Shown: positions 1 through 6,714 of the stretch, piece by piece
How the letters are laid out: every line of letters begins with the position of its first letter
Numbering within the stretch: position 1 is the stretch's first letter
Assembly (NCBI GenBank): GCA_003457065.1
Contig: DMJQ01000015.1
Span: 34,042-43,106 of the forward strand
Length of the DNA stretch: 9,065 nt
Reading direction: 5' to 3'
Source of the DNA: Clostridiales bacterium
GTDB taxonomy: Bacteria; Bacillota; Clostridia; Tissierellales; Sedimentibacteraceae
Made by a program: the position numbers and the translations under genes
The notes under the pieces: model-generated
Told to the model about the DNA's origin: nothing
Seen by the model: only the letters and a program-made list of their open reading frames with translations
Databases searched by the model: none

Positions 1-1088
1 TAGCTGATGAAATATTCACCATCATCCTCGCCAAGAACATTCCGGATTTCTTCAGGAGTAAATACATAATATTTTCCTTCCTCCCCTTCACTGTCTGCAT
101 CCTGCGCGGAATAAAATCCACCTTCTTTATTCGTCATTTCTTTCAATACATAATCAAATATTTTTTCTGTTATATATTTATATAAGTCTATTTCAGTTAT
201 CTGATAGGCATACACGTATGTGTATGCAAGGAGCGCATTATCGTATAGCATCTTTTCAAAATGAGGAACCAACCATTTGTTATCTGTGGAATAACGACAA
301 AATCCGTTGCCCACATGATCAAAAATTCCTCCCCTGAACATACCGTCCAATGTTTTTTCAATCATGTGAAGAACTTCCTCATTTTTTTCAACCGAATAGA
401 AACTAAGCAGGAATAATAGGTAGCTCGGCTGAGGAAATTTGGGGCTGTGACCGAATCCTCCGTATTCTTCATCAAAATTATTTATCAGTGTCTTTTTTGC
501 ATCCTGAATTAATTTTCTGGTTAGTTTAATTTCTCCCGTATTTTCATTTTCAAGACTTTTTATTATTTCGGTTATTTCATTTCCCGAATTGACAAGTTCC
601 TGCTTGTGGCTTTTCCATTTTGCCGCTACTATTTCTAACAGTTCCAGCAAACCGGTTCTTCCGTACTTTGTGTGTTTCGGAATATATGTTCCTGCAAAAA
701 ACGGCTTTTGCTCAGGGGTCATTAGAACGGTCATTGGCCATCCGCCGCCTCCCGTCATATTTTGCGTAACACTCATATATACCGCATCTATGTCAGGCCT
801 TTCTTCCCTGTCAACCTTTATTGAAACAAAACCTTTATTTAAAACTTCAGCAACTTCCTCATCCTCAAAGGATTCCTTTTCCATCACGTGACACCAGTGA
901 CAGCTTGGTTTCTATAACCAACGTTATGAGTACCCAACAGAAAGAAATATTGGCTTATCTTCAGTTTTTGCTTTATTAAATGCTTCTTGGCCCCAAGGGA
1001 ACCAATCAACCGGATTGTGAGCGTGCTGTAATAGATACGGCGATTTCTCGTTTATCAATCTATTGGGTACAACATTATTGTTAGTCAT
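1..1088 (-). pseudogene. YyaL/SPATA20-type thioredoxin-domain protein (DUF255), N-terminal half, interrupted by two stops
   Basis: The gene reads leftward and leaves the window at position 1, so about 362 codons of a family usually near 680 residues are visible. The start is the ATG at 1086-1088 ([11 protein letters not shown]), preceded on its strand by GAAGGTGAT, a good ribosome binding site; an upstream in-frame ATG adds an unconserved leader. Family signatures in order are [103 protein letters not shown] and FYSAQDADSEG. After VGYS the frame meets TAA (924-926) and TAG (912-914), then resumes in the same frame and stays open to the window edge. No in-frame start lies between the stops and the CHWC codons, so restart at ATG 882-884 would lose the CxxC. 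The family has a thioredoxin-like domain followed by a glycosidase-like helical barrel; its biochemical role is poorly defined. Family assignment is near certain; whether the gene is dead or the stops are a sequence error is open. Confidence 0.92.
906..926 (-). other. 21-bp in-frame insertion with two stop codons inside the yyaL-like gene
   Basis: Read on the minus strand, seven codons (TAA CGT TGG TTA TAG AAA CCA) separate VGYS from SCHWCHVM. In the family these parts are contiguous (GYS-T/S/A-CHWCHVM), so the extra bases are an insertion of exactly seven codons. On the plus strand the segment 905-921 forms a 6-bp inverted repeat, TTGGTT (905-910) and AACCAA (916-921), with a 5-base loop. 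The insertion also contains GTTGGTTATAG, which resembles the adjacent GTTGGGTACTC coding for VGYS, so an imperfect local duplication is one possible origin. Confidence 0.8.
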
Positions 1089-1124
1089 TTTATCACCTTC
1101 CTTCATAAAGTATTTTATTTTAGT

Positions 1125-1156
1125 ATACCCAAAAATATAAGGATACTCCCAAAAAT
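1125..1156. repeat. Direct repeat upstream of the yyaL-like gene
   Basis: ATACCCAAAAAT (1125-1136) recurs as ATACTCCCAAAAAT (1143-1156), differing by two extra bases; the copies are offset by about 18 bp, close to two helical turns. The pair lies 37-68 bp upstream of the start codon at 1088, where a promoter or operator for the leftward gene would be. A weak promoter can be proposed (TTGCAT at 1155-1160 and TATTTT at 1132-1137 on the minus strand, 17-bp spacer), which would place the repeats over it. The repeat is visible; its regulatory role is inference. Confidence 0.4.
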
Positions 1157-1220
1157 GCAATATTCTTAATTTACTTATACGTTATCGATATCTCTATATC
1201 ATCATTTTTTCTGGTGTAAT

Positions 1221-1235
1221 CTTGACATAGTCAAG
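1221..1235. repeat. Short perfect inverted repeat CTTGAC-ATA-GTCAAG
   Basis: CTTGAC (1221-1226) and GTCAAG (1230-1235) are exact reverse complements around a 3-bp centre. The left arm includes TTGACA, a consensus -35 hexamer, so the dyad could be an operator over a rightward promoter, although I see no good -10 at the right distance. It could also be a remnant of a mobile-element end. It is too short to decide. Confidence 0.35.
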
Positions 1236-1294
1236 TAAAATTGTAACACCATGGCATAAAAAATTCTTAGTCAGCACAGCGCGTAGCATATGGG

Positions 1295-1341
1295 GTAAGG
1301 CCATCATTATACGAATGAGGTCTTAAGTGATTGTGCCTTAC
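1295..1341. repeat. Inverted repeat GTAAGGC / GCCTTAC around the GC-richer patch
   Basis: GTAAGGC (1295-1301) pairs perfectly with GCCTTAC (1335-1341) across a 33-base interior. The arms enclose part of the locally GC-richer intergenic patch, which in an AT-rich genome can mark a structured RNA or a foreign remnant. No known riboswitch or small RNA consensus is recognisable, and there is no T-run after the right arm, so it is not a terminator. Confidence 0.3.
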
Positions 1342-1452
1342 GTAATGAATTCATATATTCCTTTATCGAGTTCTTCAGATGAGAGAAAAGAATATAGGTA
1401 AAAATATTCGTTTTTAAGTGTATTATTTTATCAATAACTGTTTTATATAGTT

Positions 1453-1481
1453 TTGACAAAGTTGTATTAAAAATGTTTAAC
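1453..1481 (+). promoter_or_regulatory. Probable vegetative promoter of nifJ
   Basis: A consensus -35 box TTGACA (1453-1458) is followed after exactly 17 bp by TTTAAC (1476-1481), a 4/6 match to the -10 box. Transcription would start near 1488, leaving a leader of about 120 nt. TTAACAA at 1477-1483 matches one half of the redox repressor Rex consensus, but the mirrored half site is not at the expected distance. A perfect TATAAT at 1524-1529 lacks a properly spaced -35 element and is the alternative. Confidence 0.5.
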
Positions 1482-1606
1482 AAGGGCGTCTTCAGAATCT
1501 CCTCTTGATAATTCTTAATTGCTTATAATTGGTATATTTAAATATTTACAGGAAAAGATAGCTATATATTTTTACATTAAAATTCATAATATGGAAAGGA
1601 GAATTT

Positions 1607-4600
1607 ATGAGTAAATATGAATCAATGGATGGGAATAAAGCTGCCGCCTATGCATCCTATGCTCTAACAGAAGTTGCATCAATCTTCCCTATTACCCCTT
1701 CAACGCCTATGGCTGAAGGAATTGATGAGTGGTCAGCTCACGGAAAAAAAAATATTTTTGGTCAAGAAGTAAAGGTTATTGAAATGCAGTCTGAAGCAGG
1801 TGCTGTTGGTACAATGAGAGGTGCTCTTCAGGCTGGAGCACTTGCATCTACATACACCGCTTCACAGGGACTTTTATTGATGATACCAAATCTATATAAA
1901 ATGGCCGGTGAATTGCTGCCGGGAGTTTTGCATGTAACGGCAAGATCAGTGGCTGCACACGCGTTATCTATTTACGGAGATCACCAGGATGTAATGGCAT
2001 GCCGCCAAACAGGTGTTTCTATGCTTGCTTCAGCGAATGTACAGGAAACAATGGACTTGGGAGTAATTGCTCACCTGGCTGCAGTAAAAGCAAGGCTGCC
2101 ATTTATTCATTTTTTCGATGGCTTCAGAACATCACACGAAATCCAGAAAGTCGAAAAGATAGATTATGAAGATATTATAAAACTGGTTGATTATAAAGCA
2201 ATAAATGAATTTAAAAACAGGGCATTAAATTCTGAGCATCCGGTTACAAGAGGTACAGCACAAAACCCCGATATATACTTCCAACAAAGAGAGGTTCAAA
2301 ACCCATTCTTCGCTGCTGTTCCAGGTATAGTTCAGGATTGTATGAACCAATTAGGTGAAATTACAGGAAGAAAATATAAACTTTTTGATTACTATGGAGA
2401 CAAGGATGCAGAATATGTAATAGTAGCAATGGGATCTGTAACTGATACCATAAGAGAAACCATAGATTATCTGAGAGTAAAAAAAGGTGATAAGTTAGGA
2501 GTAGTTAAGGTTCATTTGTACAGACCTTTCTCTGAAAAGCATCTGTTAGAATCAATTCCAACCACTGTTAAGAAAATAGCAGTACTGGACAGAACAAAGG
2601 AACCCGGCTCCACAGGTGAGCCTTTGTACCTTGATGTGGTCAAGACTTATCAAAATTATGATAATCCACCATTAATAATCGGAGGAAGGTACGGTCTTTC
2701 ATCAAAAGATACAAGACCTTCTCAGATAATTGCCGTTTATGATAATTTAAAAATGAGTCAGCCTAAAGACAGGTTTACAATAGGTATTGTGGACGATGTT
2801 AATAATACTTCTCTCCCGGAAGGAGAACCAGTTGAAACCTCTCCCGAAGGAACTATTAGATGCCGCATTTGGGGACTTGGTTCCGACGGAACAGTAGGTG
2901 CAAACAAAGCAGCCATTAAAATTATAGGCGACAATACCAACATGTACGTTCAAGGTTATTTTTCCTACGACAGCAAAAAATCTGGTGGAACAACAACCTC
3001 TCACTTGAGGTTTGGTAAGGAACCCATCCATTCTCCATATCTTGTATTTAATGCTGATTATATTGCTTGCCACAACAAGTCATTTATATATAACTACGAT
3101 ATAATAAAGGGGCTTAAACAAGGAGGAACCTTTGTATTGAACTGCAATTGGAGTGAAAAAGAGCTGGATGAAAAATTGCCTGTTTCCATTAAAAATTATG
3201 TAGCTAAAAATAATATTAACTTTTATATAATAGATGCCTTGTACATTGCAGGTAAGATTGGGTTAGGCAACAGAATAAATATGGTAATGCAATCTGTATT
3301 TTTCAAGCTGGCAAATGTGCTGCCTGTCGATGAAGCTTTAGGTTATTTGAAAAAAAGCATAGAAGAAATGTATGGCAGAAAAGGCTCAGAAATAGTTGAA
3401 ATGAATCAAAAGGCAGTTGATAAATCCATTGAGGCTTTAGTTAAGGTAAATGTTCCTGCTGGCTGGGAAAATGAAATGGATGAGTCTGTTCCTGTTAAAC
3501 AAGAGCCTGATTTTGTTAAGAATATTCAAAGGGTTATGGCTAAAGATGAAGGCGATGAACTTCCTGTCAGTGCATTTAAAAATATGGAAGACGGAACATT
3601 TCCTAACGGCACTACCTCCTACGAAAAACGTGGTATTGCTCCTTTAGTTCCTGAATGGCAGATTGATAAATGTATACAGTGCGGAAGGTGTTCCTATGTC
3701 TGCCCTCATGCAACAATTAGACCGTTTTTATTAAATAATGAAGAATATGACAGAAAACCTGATACATTTAAGACTGCTAAACCTATTGGCAAGGGTATGG
3801 AAAATTATCACTGGAGAATTCAAGTATCGCCTATGGATTATACGGGATGTGCCAATTGTGCTGACATATGCCCTGCTAAGGGAAAGGCATTAATAATGAA
3901 ACCTGCTGAACATGAAATGGAAATGGAATCAGAAAACTGGGAGTTCGCAGTGACTGTAAAACCTAAAGAAGGTCTAATGGATAAATATACTGTTAAGGGC
4001 AGCCAATTCTTAAGACCATTGTTTGAATTCAACGGTGCATGCCCAGGCTGCGGTGAAACTCCTTATATAAAATTGATTACTCAGCTTTACGGAGACAGAA
4101 TGATGATTTCAAATGCAACCGGATGTTCATCAATTTATGGAGCTTCAGCCCCTTCAATGCCTTATTCTACAAATGCTGACGGCAAAGGTCCCGCATGGAT
4201 TAACCCATTGTTTGAGGATGCTGCCGAATTTGGTTTAGGATTGCAGGTAGGAGTAAAACAAATGAGAGAACGCCTTTTAAATCTAATGAAAGAAGTAATT
4301 ACCACTAATATTGACGAAGATTTAACGAAAGCATTCTCATATTGGATAGAAAACCGGCTTGATGGCGAAGGCTCTAAAAAAGCTACAGAAATGATACTGA
4401 ATACAGTTAAAGGCAAGGATTTCAGCAACAATCCAATTGTTCATGAAATTCTTCTCCGAAAAGATCAATTAATTAAAAAATCAATTTGGTCATTTGGCGG
4501 TGACGGCTGGGCATATGATATAGGTTATGGTGGTTTAGATCATGTTATAGCATCTGGTGAAGATATTAACCTGTTGGTATTGGATACCGAAGTTTATTCA

Positions 4601-5134
4601 AATACAGGAGGTCAATGCTCTAAGTCCACTCCTGCTGCAGCAGTTGCAAAATTTGCAGCAGGCGGCAAGAAAATAAGAAAGAAAGACTTAGGCTTGATTG
4701 CAATGACCTATGGTTATGTATATGTGGCTCAAATAGCAATGGGAGCAGACATGAATCAAACCATCAAGGCAATCAAGGAAGCTGAAAGTTATAATGGACC
4801 TTCATTAATAATTGCATATTCGCCATGTATTAACCACGGTATTAAATCAGGTATGGGAACAAGCATGATGGAAGAAAAGAAAGCTGTTGACTCAGGTTAC
4901 TGGCACCTGTACAGGTATAATCCCGAGCTTAAGAAACAAGGCAAAAATCCTTTTATTCTTGATTCTAAAGAACCTACACAGGATTACAAAGAATTCATTC
5001 AAGGTGAAATTCGCTACTCACAGCTTAGAAATGTATTCCCTGAAATTGCAGATGAAATGTTCGATATTTCCGGCAAACATGCTGCAGATAGATATAGAAG
5101 ATATAAAGCATTGTCAGAACATGAAATATTTTAG
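1607..5134 (+). CDS. nifJ: Pyruvate:ferredoxin (flavodoxin) oxidoreductase, single-chain
   Basis: This 1175-residue cytoplasmic enzyme oxidises pyruvate with CoA to acetyl-CoA and CO2 and reduces ferredoxin. AGGAG (1597-1601) lies 5 nt before the ATG. The domain order is complete: N-terminal pyruvate-binding domain with FPITPSTPMAE (T30), QSEAGA (E63) and ARS (R113); a transketolase-C-like domain near residues 260-400; the gamma-type domain near 430-620; an eight-Fe ferredoxin-like domain; and a thiamine-diphosphate domain with GGDGWAYDIG (964-973) and NTGGQ (999-1003). Proximal-cluster cysteines C812, C815, C840 and C1074 are present. In the ferredoxin-like domain the first motif is intact (C689, C692, C695, C699), but the second reads DYTGCANCADICP: C748, C751 and C755 are present while the expected first cysteine is Y745 (codon TAT, 3839-3841). 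The frame is otherwise unbroken and full length. The gene stands alone between its own promoter and terminator. Identity is near certain; the electronic effect of Y745 is unknown. Confidence 0.98.
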   Translation: MSKYESMDGNKAAAYASYALTEVASIFPITPSTPMAEGIDEWSAHGKKNIFGQEVKVIEMQSEAGAVGTMRGALQAGALASTYTASQGLLLMIPNLYKMAGELLPGVLHVTARSVAAHALSIYGDHQDVMACRQTGVSMLASANVQETMDLGVIAHLAAVKARLPFIHFFDGFRTSHEIQKVEKIDYEDIIKLVDYKAINEFKNRALNSEHPVTRGTAQNPDIYFQQREVQNPFFAAVPGIVQDCMNQLGEITGRKYKLFDYYGDKDAEYVIVAMGSVTDTIRETIDYLRVKKGDKLGVVKVHLYRPFSEKHLLESIPTTVKKIAVLDRTKEPGSTGEPLYLDVVKTYQNYDNPPLIIGGRYGLSSKDTRPSQIIAVYDNLKMSQPKDRFTIGIVDDVNNTSLPEGEPVETSPEGTIRCRIWGLGSDGTVGANKAAIKIIGDNTNMYVQGYFSYDSKKSGGTTTSHLRFGKEPIHSPYLVFNADYIACHNKSFIYNYDIIKGLKQGGTFVLNCNWSEKELDEKLPVSIKNYVAKNNINFYIIDALYIAGKIGLGNRINMVMQSVFFKLANVLPVDEALGYLKKSIEEMYGRKGSEIVEMNQKAVDKSIEALVKVNVPAGWENEMDESVPVKQEPDFVKNIQRVMAKDEGDELPVSAFKNMEDGTFPNGTTSYEKRGIAPLVPEWQIDKCIQCGRCSYVCPHATIRPFLLNNEEYDRKPDTFKTAKPIGKGMENYHWRIQVSPMDYTGCANCADICPAKGKALIMKPAEHEMEMESENWEFAVTVKPKEGLMDKYTVKGSQFLRPLFEFNGACPGCGETPYIKLITQLYGDRMMISNATGCSSIYGASAPSMPYSTNADGKGPAWINPLFEDAAEFGLGLQVGVKQMRERLLNLMKEVITTNIDEDLTKAFSYWIENRLDGEGSKKATEMILNTVKGKDFSNNPIVHEILLRKDQLIKKSIWSFGGDGWAYDIGYGGLDHVIASGEDINLLVLDTEVYSNTGGQCSKSTPAAAVAKFAAGGKKIRKKDLGLIAMTYGYVYVAQIAMGADMNQTIKAIKEAESYNGPSLIIAYSPCINHGIKSGMGTSMMEEKKAVDSGYWHLYRYNPELKKQGKNPFILDSKEPTQDYKEFIQGEIRYSQLRNVFPEIADEMFDISGKHAADRYRRYKALSEHEIF

Positions 5135-5140
5135 TAATTA

Positions 5141-5169
5141 AAAAGAAAGCTCCCATGAGCTTTCTTTTT
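5141..5169. terminator. Intrinsic terminator after nifJ, probably bidirectional
   Basis: A perfect 12-bp stem, AAAAGAAAGCTC (5141-5152) with GAGCTTTCTTTT (5157-5168), has a CCAT loop and begins 6 bp after the nifJ stop. The right arm runs into T5169, giving the U-tract for rightward transcripts. On the other strand the arm ends in a similar T-rich run, so it can also end transcripts from the leftward DUF3787 gene. Confidence 0.93.
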
Positions 5170-5215
5170 GCGTATTTTTCAGGAAAAACACTCTGAAAAT
5201 AGCGGTAGGTTATTT

Positions 5216-5383
5216 TTACTTTTGATTTTCATTTACATAATCTCTGGCATTTTCTATCTGTTCTTCATCAGGAAGATTTACCTTTGATACTGCCTTTAAT
5301 TGTGCCTGATTCGCCCAAGCAGCTGTAGCATGGTTTTCTATTGGCTGAGCCATATGTTTATCTTTGTATTTATTTTTAGCCAT
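5216..5383 (-). CDS. DUF3787 family small protein (55 residues), probable spore-associated protein
   Basis: The protein starts MAKNKYKDKHMAQPIENHAT and ends with a charged helix-like tail (NENQK). The start ATG (5381-5383) has AAAGGAG (5390-5396 on the minus strand) six bases upstream, a near-consensus ribosome binding site that supports translation. The sequence is hydrophilic, with no signal peptide, membrane segment or cysteine. The KYKDKHMAxPIENHxTAAWAN block and the length match DUF3787, a short clostridial family whose Clostridioides difficile member is, as I recall, described as a spore surface protein. The gene is monocistronic, convergent with nifJ, and shares its terminator. The upstream 118 bp are extremely AT-rich, and I could not fix a sporulation sigma-factor promoter there. 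Assignment to the family is fairly sure; a spore role is inferred from family context. Confidence 0.82.
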   Translation of the reverse strand: MAKNKYKDKHMAQPIENHATAAWANQAQLKAVSKVNLPDEEQIENARDYVNENQK

Positions 5384-5501
5384 AATGTGCTCCTTTAAAA
5401 CGATATATTTATATTATTTAAAATAATTAAATTATTATCCACATTAAAGAAATTTTATGTTTTATATTTTTATATCTTGAATTAAAGAAAAACCTTAATT
5501 T

Positions 5502-5661
5502 GTGACAACAATAATTGCAATATTATTTAAATTTATTACTGCTGTATTGCCCTTGGCTATCCTTTAGCATTATAGATGAAAATCCTATAAATATGATATT
5601 GACTGTTGCGCTATCAAGTACAATAGCAAATTATTTTTTAGGAGAGTTATTAATATCAGTA
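5502..5661 (+). pseudogene. Frameshifted, truncated fragment resembling a DUF2512 (YndM-like) membrane protein
   Basis: From GTG 5502-5504 the frame reads VTTIIAILFKFITAVLPLAIL and stops at TAG 5565-5567. A +1 shift continues it at 5566 as SIIDENPINMILTVALSSTI, then ANYFLGELLISVL, until the sequence meets the end of the convergent mgtE gene. Together the pieces look like an N-terminal membrane helix, a short loop and a second helix ending in a YFLGEL motif. This resembles the (N/S)YxxGDL region of DUF2512 proteins, small four-helix membrane proteins of about 110-150 residues in Bacilli and Clostridia. The remaining helices are missing. No strong ribosome binding site precedes the GTG. The plus-strand frame stays open into antisense mgtE, where it has no protein character. 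The decay is visible; the family assignment is tentative and comes from pattern memory only. Confidence 0.45.
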
Positions 5662-6606
5662 CTACAGCCCGATAAACAATGTTGCCATTCTAAAGTAAAT
5701 GACAAGAGCAAATGCGTCTACAATAGTAGTTATAAGCGGACTTGCCATTATGGCCGGATCCAGCTTTACGCTTTTGGCAGCAATAGGCAACAGACCTCCT
5801 ACCACTTTTGCGAGAACCACAGTCATGAAGAGTGTCAGACACACTGTTAAAGAAACCATTACATCGACATTTTCGAGGTAGTAAATTCTGAGGAAGTTAA
5901 CGACAGCAAGGGTTAAACCCACTACTATACTGACTCTCAGCTCTTTCCAGATCACTTTAAAAACATCTTTCATTTCTATCTCGCCTAATGCCAGGCCTCT
6001 GATTATCAGAGTGGATGACTGCGAGCCGGCATTACCGCCGGTATCCATCAGCATTGGAATGAATGCTGTCAGTATAACAACCGACTGAAGCACATCTTCG
6101 AATCTTTTTATGATGTTGCCCGTAAAAGTAGCCGAAATCATGAGAACGAGAAGCCATGTTATCCTGTGTCCCGCAAGCTTAAATACACCGGTTTTTAAAT
6201 ATTCTTCTTCCGAAGGCTGCATAGCTGCCATTTTCTGAAGGTCTTCGGTGTTTTCCTGCTCGATGATATCTACAATGTCGTCAACCGTTATTATACCTAC
6301 AAGCCTGTTTTCATTGTCTACAACAGGCATAGCCGTTAAGTCATACTTTTTAAACAGTTGTGCTATATTTTCCTGATCATCCGTAGTTTTAATTGATATT
6401 ACATCATCATTCAGAATGTCTTTTATTATCTCCGTTTCATCACTCAGAATCAGTTTTCTTATGGAGATAACACCTTCCAGTTTCCTGTTGTTGTTTATGA
6501 CATAACATGTGTTGATGGTTTCCCTGTCCACACCGGTTCTTTTGATGTGCTGGATAGCCTCTTTTACAGTCATTTCTTTCTTCAGGTCAACATATTCTAT
6601 TGTCAT
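5662..6606 (-). CDS. mgtE: Magnesium transporter MgtE lacking most of its N-terminal domain (5'-truncated, possibly non-functional)
   Basis: The frame encodes 314 residues from ATG 6604-6606, against about 450 for full MgtE, a homodimeric Mg2+ channel of the inner membrane. Present are both CBS domains (about residues 1-65 and 66-120, ending VGIITVDDIVDIIEQENTED), the plug-helix region (about 121-145) and a complete five-helix pore domain. The pore carries the signature MLMDTGGNAGSQSSTLI and the late-helix DPAIMASPLITTIVDA; the Asp of TTIVDA corresponds to the Mg2+-binding acid of the pore. The C terminus (ATLFIGL) is where the family ends. The ATG sits inside the conserved motif YPEYSAGSL-MTIEYVDL and has no good ribosome binding site, so it is probably not a native start. 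The frame remains homologous for some 32 codons upstream, then loses similarity and meets a stop at 6715-6717. No Mg2+ riboswitch (M-box) precedes it. It may be a pseudogene or express a sensorless channel. Confidence 0.9.
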   Translation of the reverse strand: MTIEYVDLKKEMTVKEAIQHIKRTGVDRETINTCYVINNNRKLEGVISIRKLILSDETEIIKDILNDDVISIKTTDDQENIAQLFKKYDLTAMPVVDNENRLVGIITVDDIVDIIEQENTEDLQKMAAMQPSEEEYLKTGVFKLAGHRITWLLVLMISATFTGNIIKRFEDVLQSVVILTAFIPMLMDTGGNAGSQSSTLIIRGLALGEIEMKDVFKVIWKELRVSIVVGLTLAVVNFLRIYYLENVDVMVSLTVCLTLFMTVVLAKVVGGLLPIAAKSVKLDPAIMASPLITTIVDAFALVIYFRMATLFIGL

Positions 6607-6702
6607 CAGACTTCCGGCCGAATATTCCGGATAGTTTAAAAACTGGTTAATCAGCTTTCTTAAATCTTCGTCTGTGTTTTTTAATACCTTTTTTACAATT
6701 AT
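6607..6702 (-). other. In-frame remnant of the mgtE N-domain upstream of the first ATG
   Basis: Reading mgtE upstream in the same frame gives VKKVLKNTDEDLRKLINQFL followed by NYPEYSAGSL, which matches the last helices of the MgtE N-domain and the linker into the first CBS domain. Similarity fades at about 6700 (GII, then FIG), and the in-frame TAG at 6715-6717 closes the frame. No ATG, GTG or TTG codon occurs in this stretch; CTG (6607-6609) and ATT (6697-6699) are the only near-starts. The gene was therefore once longer, and the rest of the N-domain, roughly 100 residues, has been lost. Confidence 0.8.
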
Positions 6703-6714
6703 TCCTATAAAATA

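Larger units (their letters stand above)
1161..1606. other. Intergenic region between divergent yyaL and nifJ, no supported gene
   Basis: About 445 bp carry no convincing gene on either strand. The left part has two inverted repeats (1221-1235 and 1295-1341) and a patch around 1270-1345 that is GC-richer than its surroundings. A 37-codon minus-strand ORF (1194-1307, beginning MMALPHML) lacks a ribosome binding site and I cannot place it in a family; sequence upstream in the same frame is open but for two stops, so it could be a fragment of a decayed gene. The right part (1440-1606) is AT-rich and contains the probable nifJ promoter and a leader of roughly 120 nt. Confidence 0.6.

Noticed and set aside
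589..891. 100-codon plus-strand ORF
   Set aside because: It is antisense to the conserved yyaL-like coding frame; its translation has no recognisable protein character.
1194..1307. 37-codon minus-strand ORF starting MMALPHML
   Set aside because: It has no ribosome binding site and no family I can recognise. I list it only as part of the unexplained spacer, not as a gene.
1462..1483. Possible Rex redox-repressor operator over the nifJ promoter
   Set aside because: TTAACAA matches one half site, but the left arm (TTGTATT) is imperfect and the spacing is about 4 bp longer than the usual 18-bp Rex site.
2747..3073. 108- and 61-codon minus-strand ORFs inside nifJ
   Set aside because: Both are shadows of the well-conserved nifJ frame and have no ribosome binding sites. 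The same holds for the ORFs at 3450-3647, 3838-4032, 4162-4431 and 4887-5141.
5175..5199. Second hairpin after the nifJ terminator (TTTTCAG / CTGAAAA)
   Set aside because: It is only 7 bp, A/T-dominated, has a 10-base loop and no following T-run; it is probably chance in AT-rich sequence.
5665..5881. Plus-strand ORFs over the 3' half of mgtE
   Set aside because: They are antisense to the conserved MgtE pore sequence. Only the part left of 5662 looks like a separate, decayed gene.
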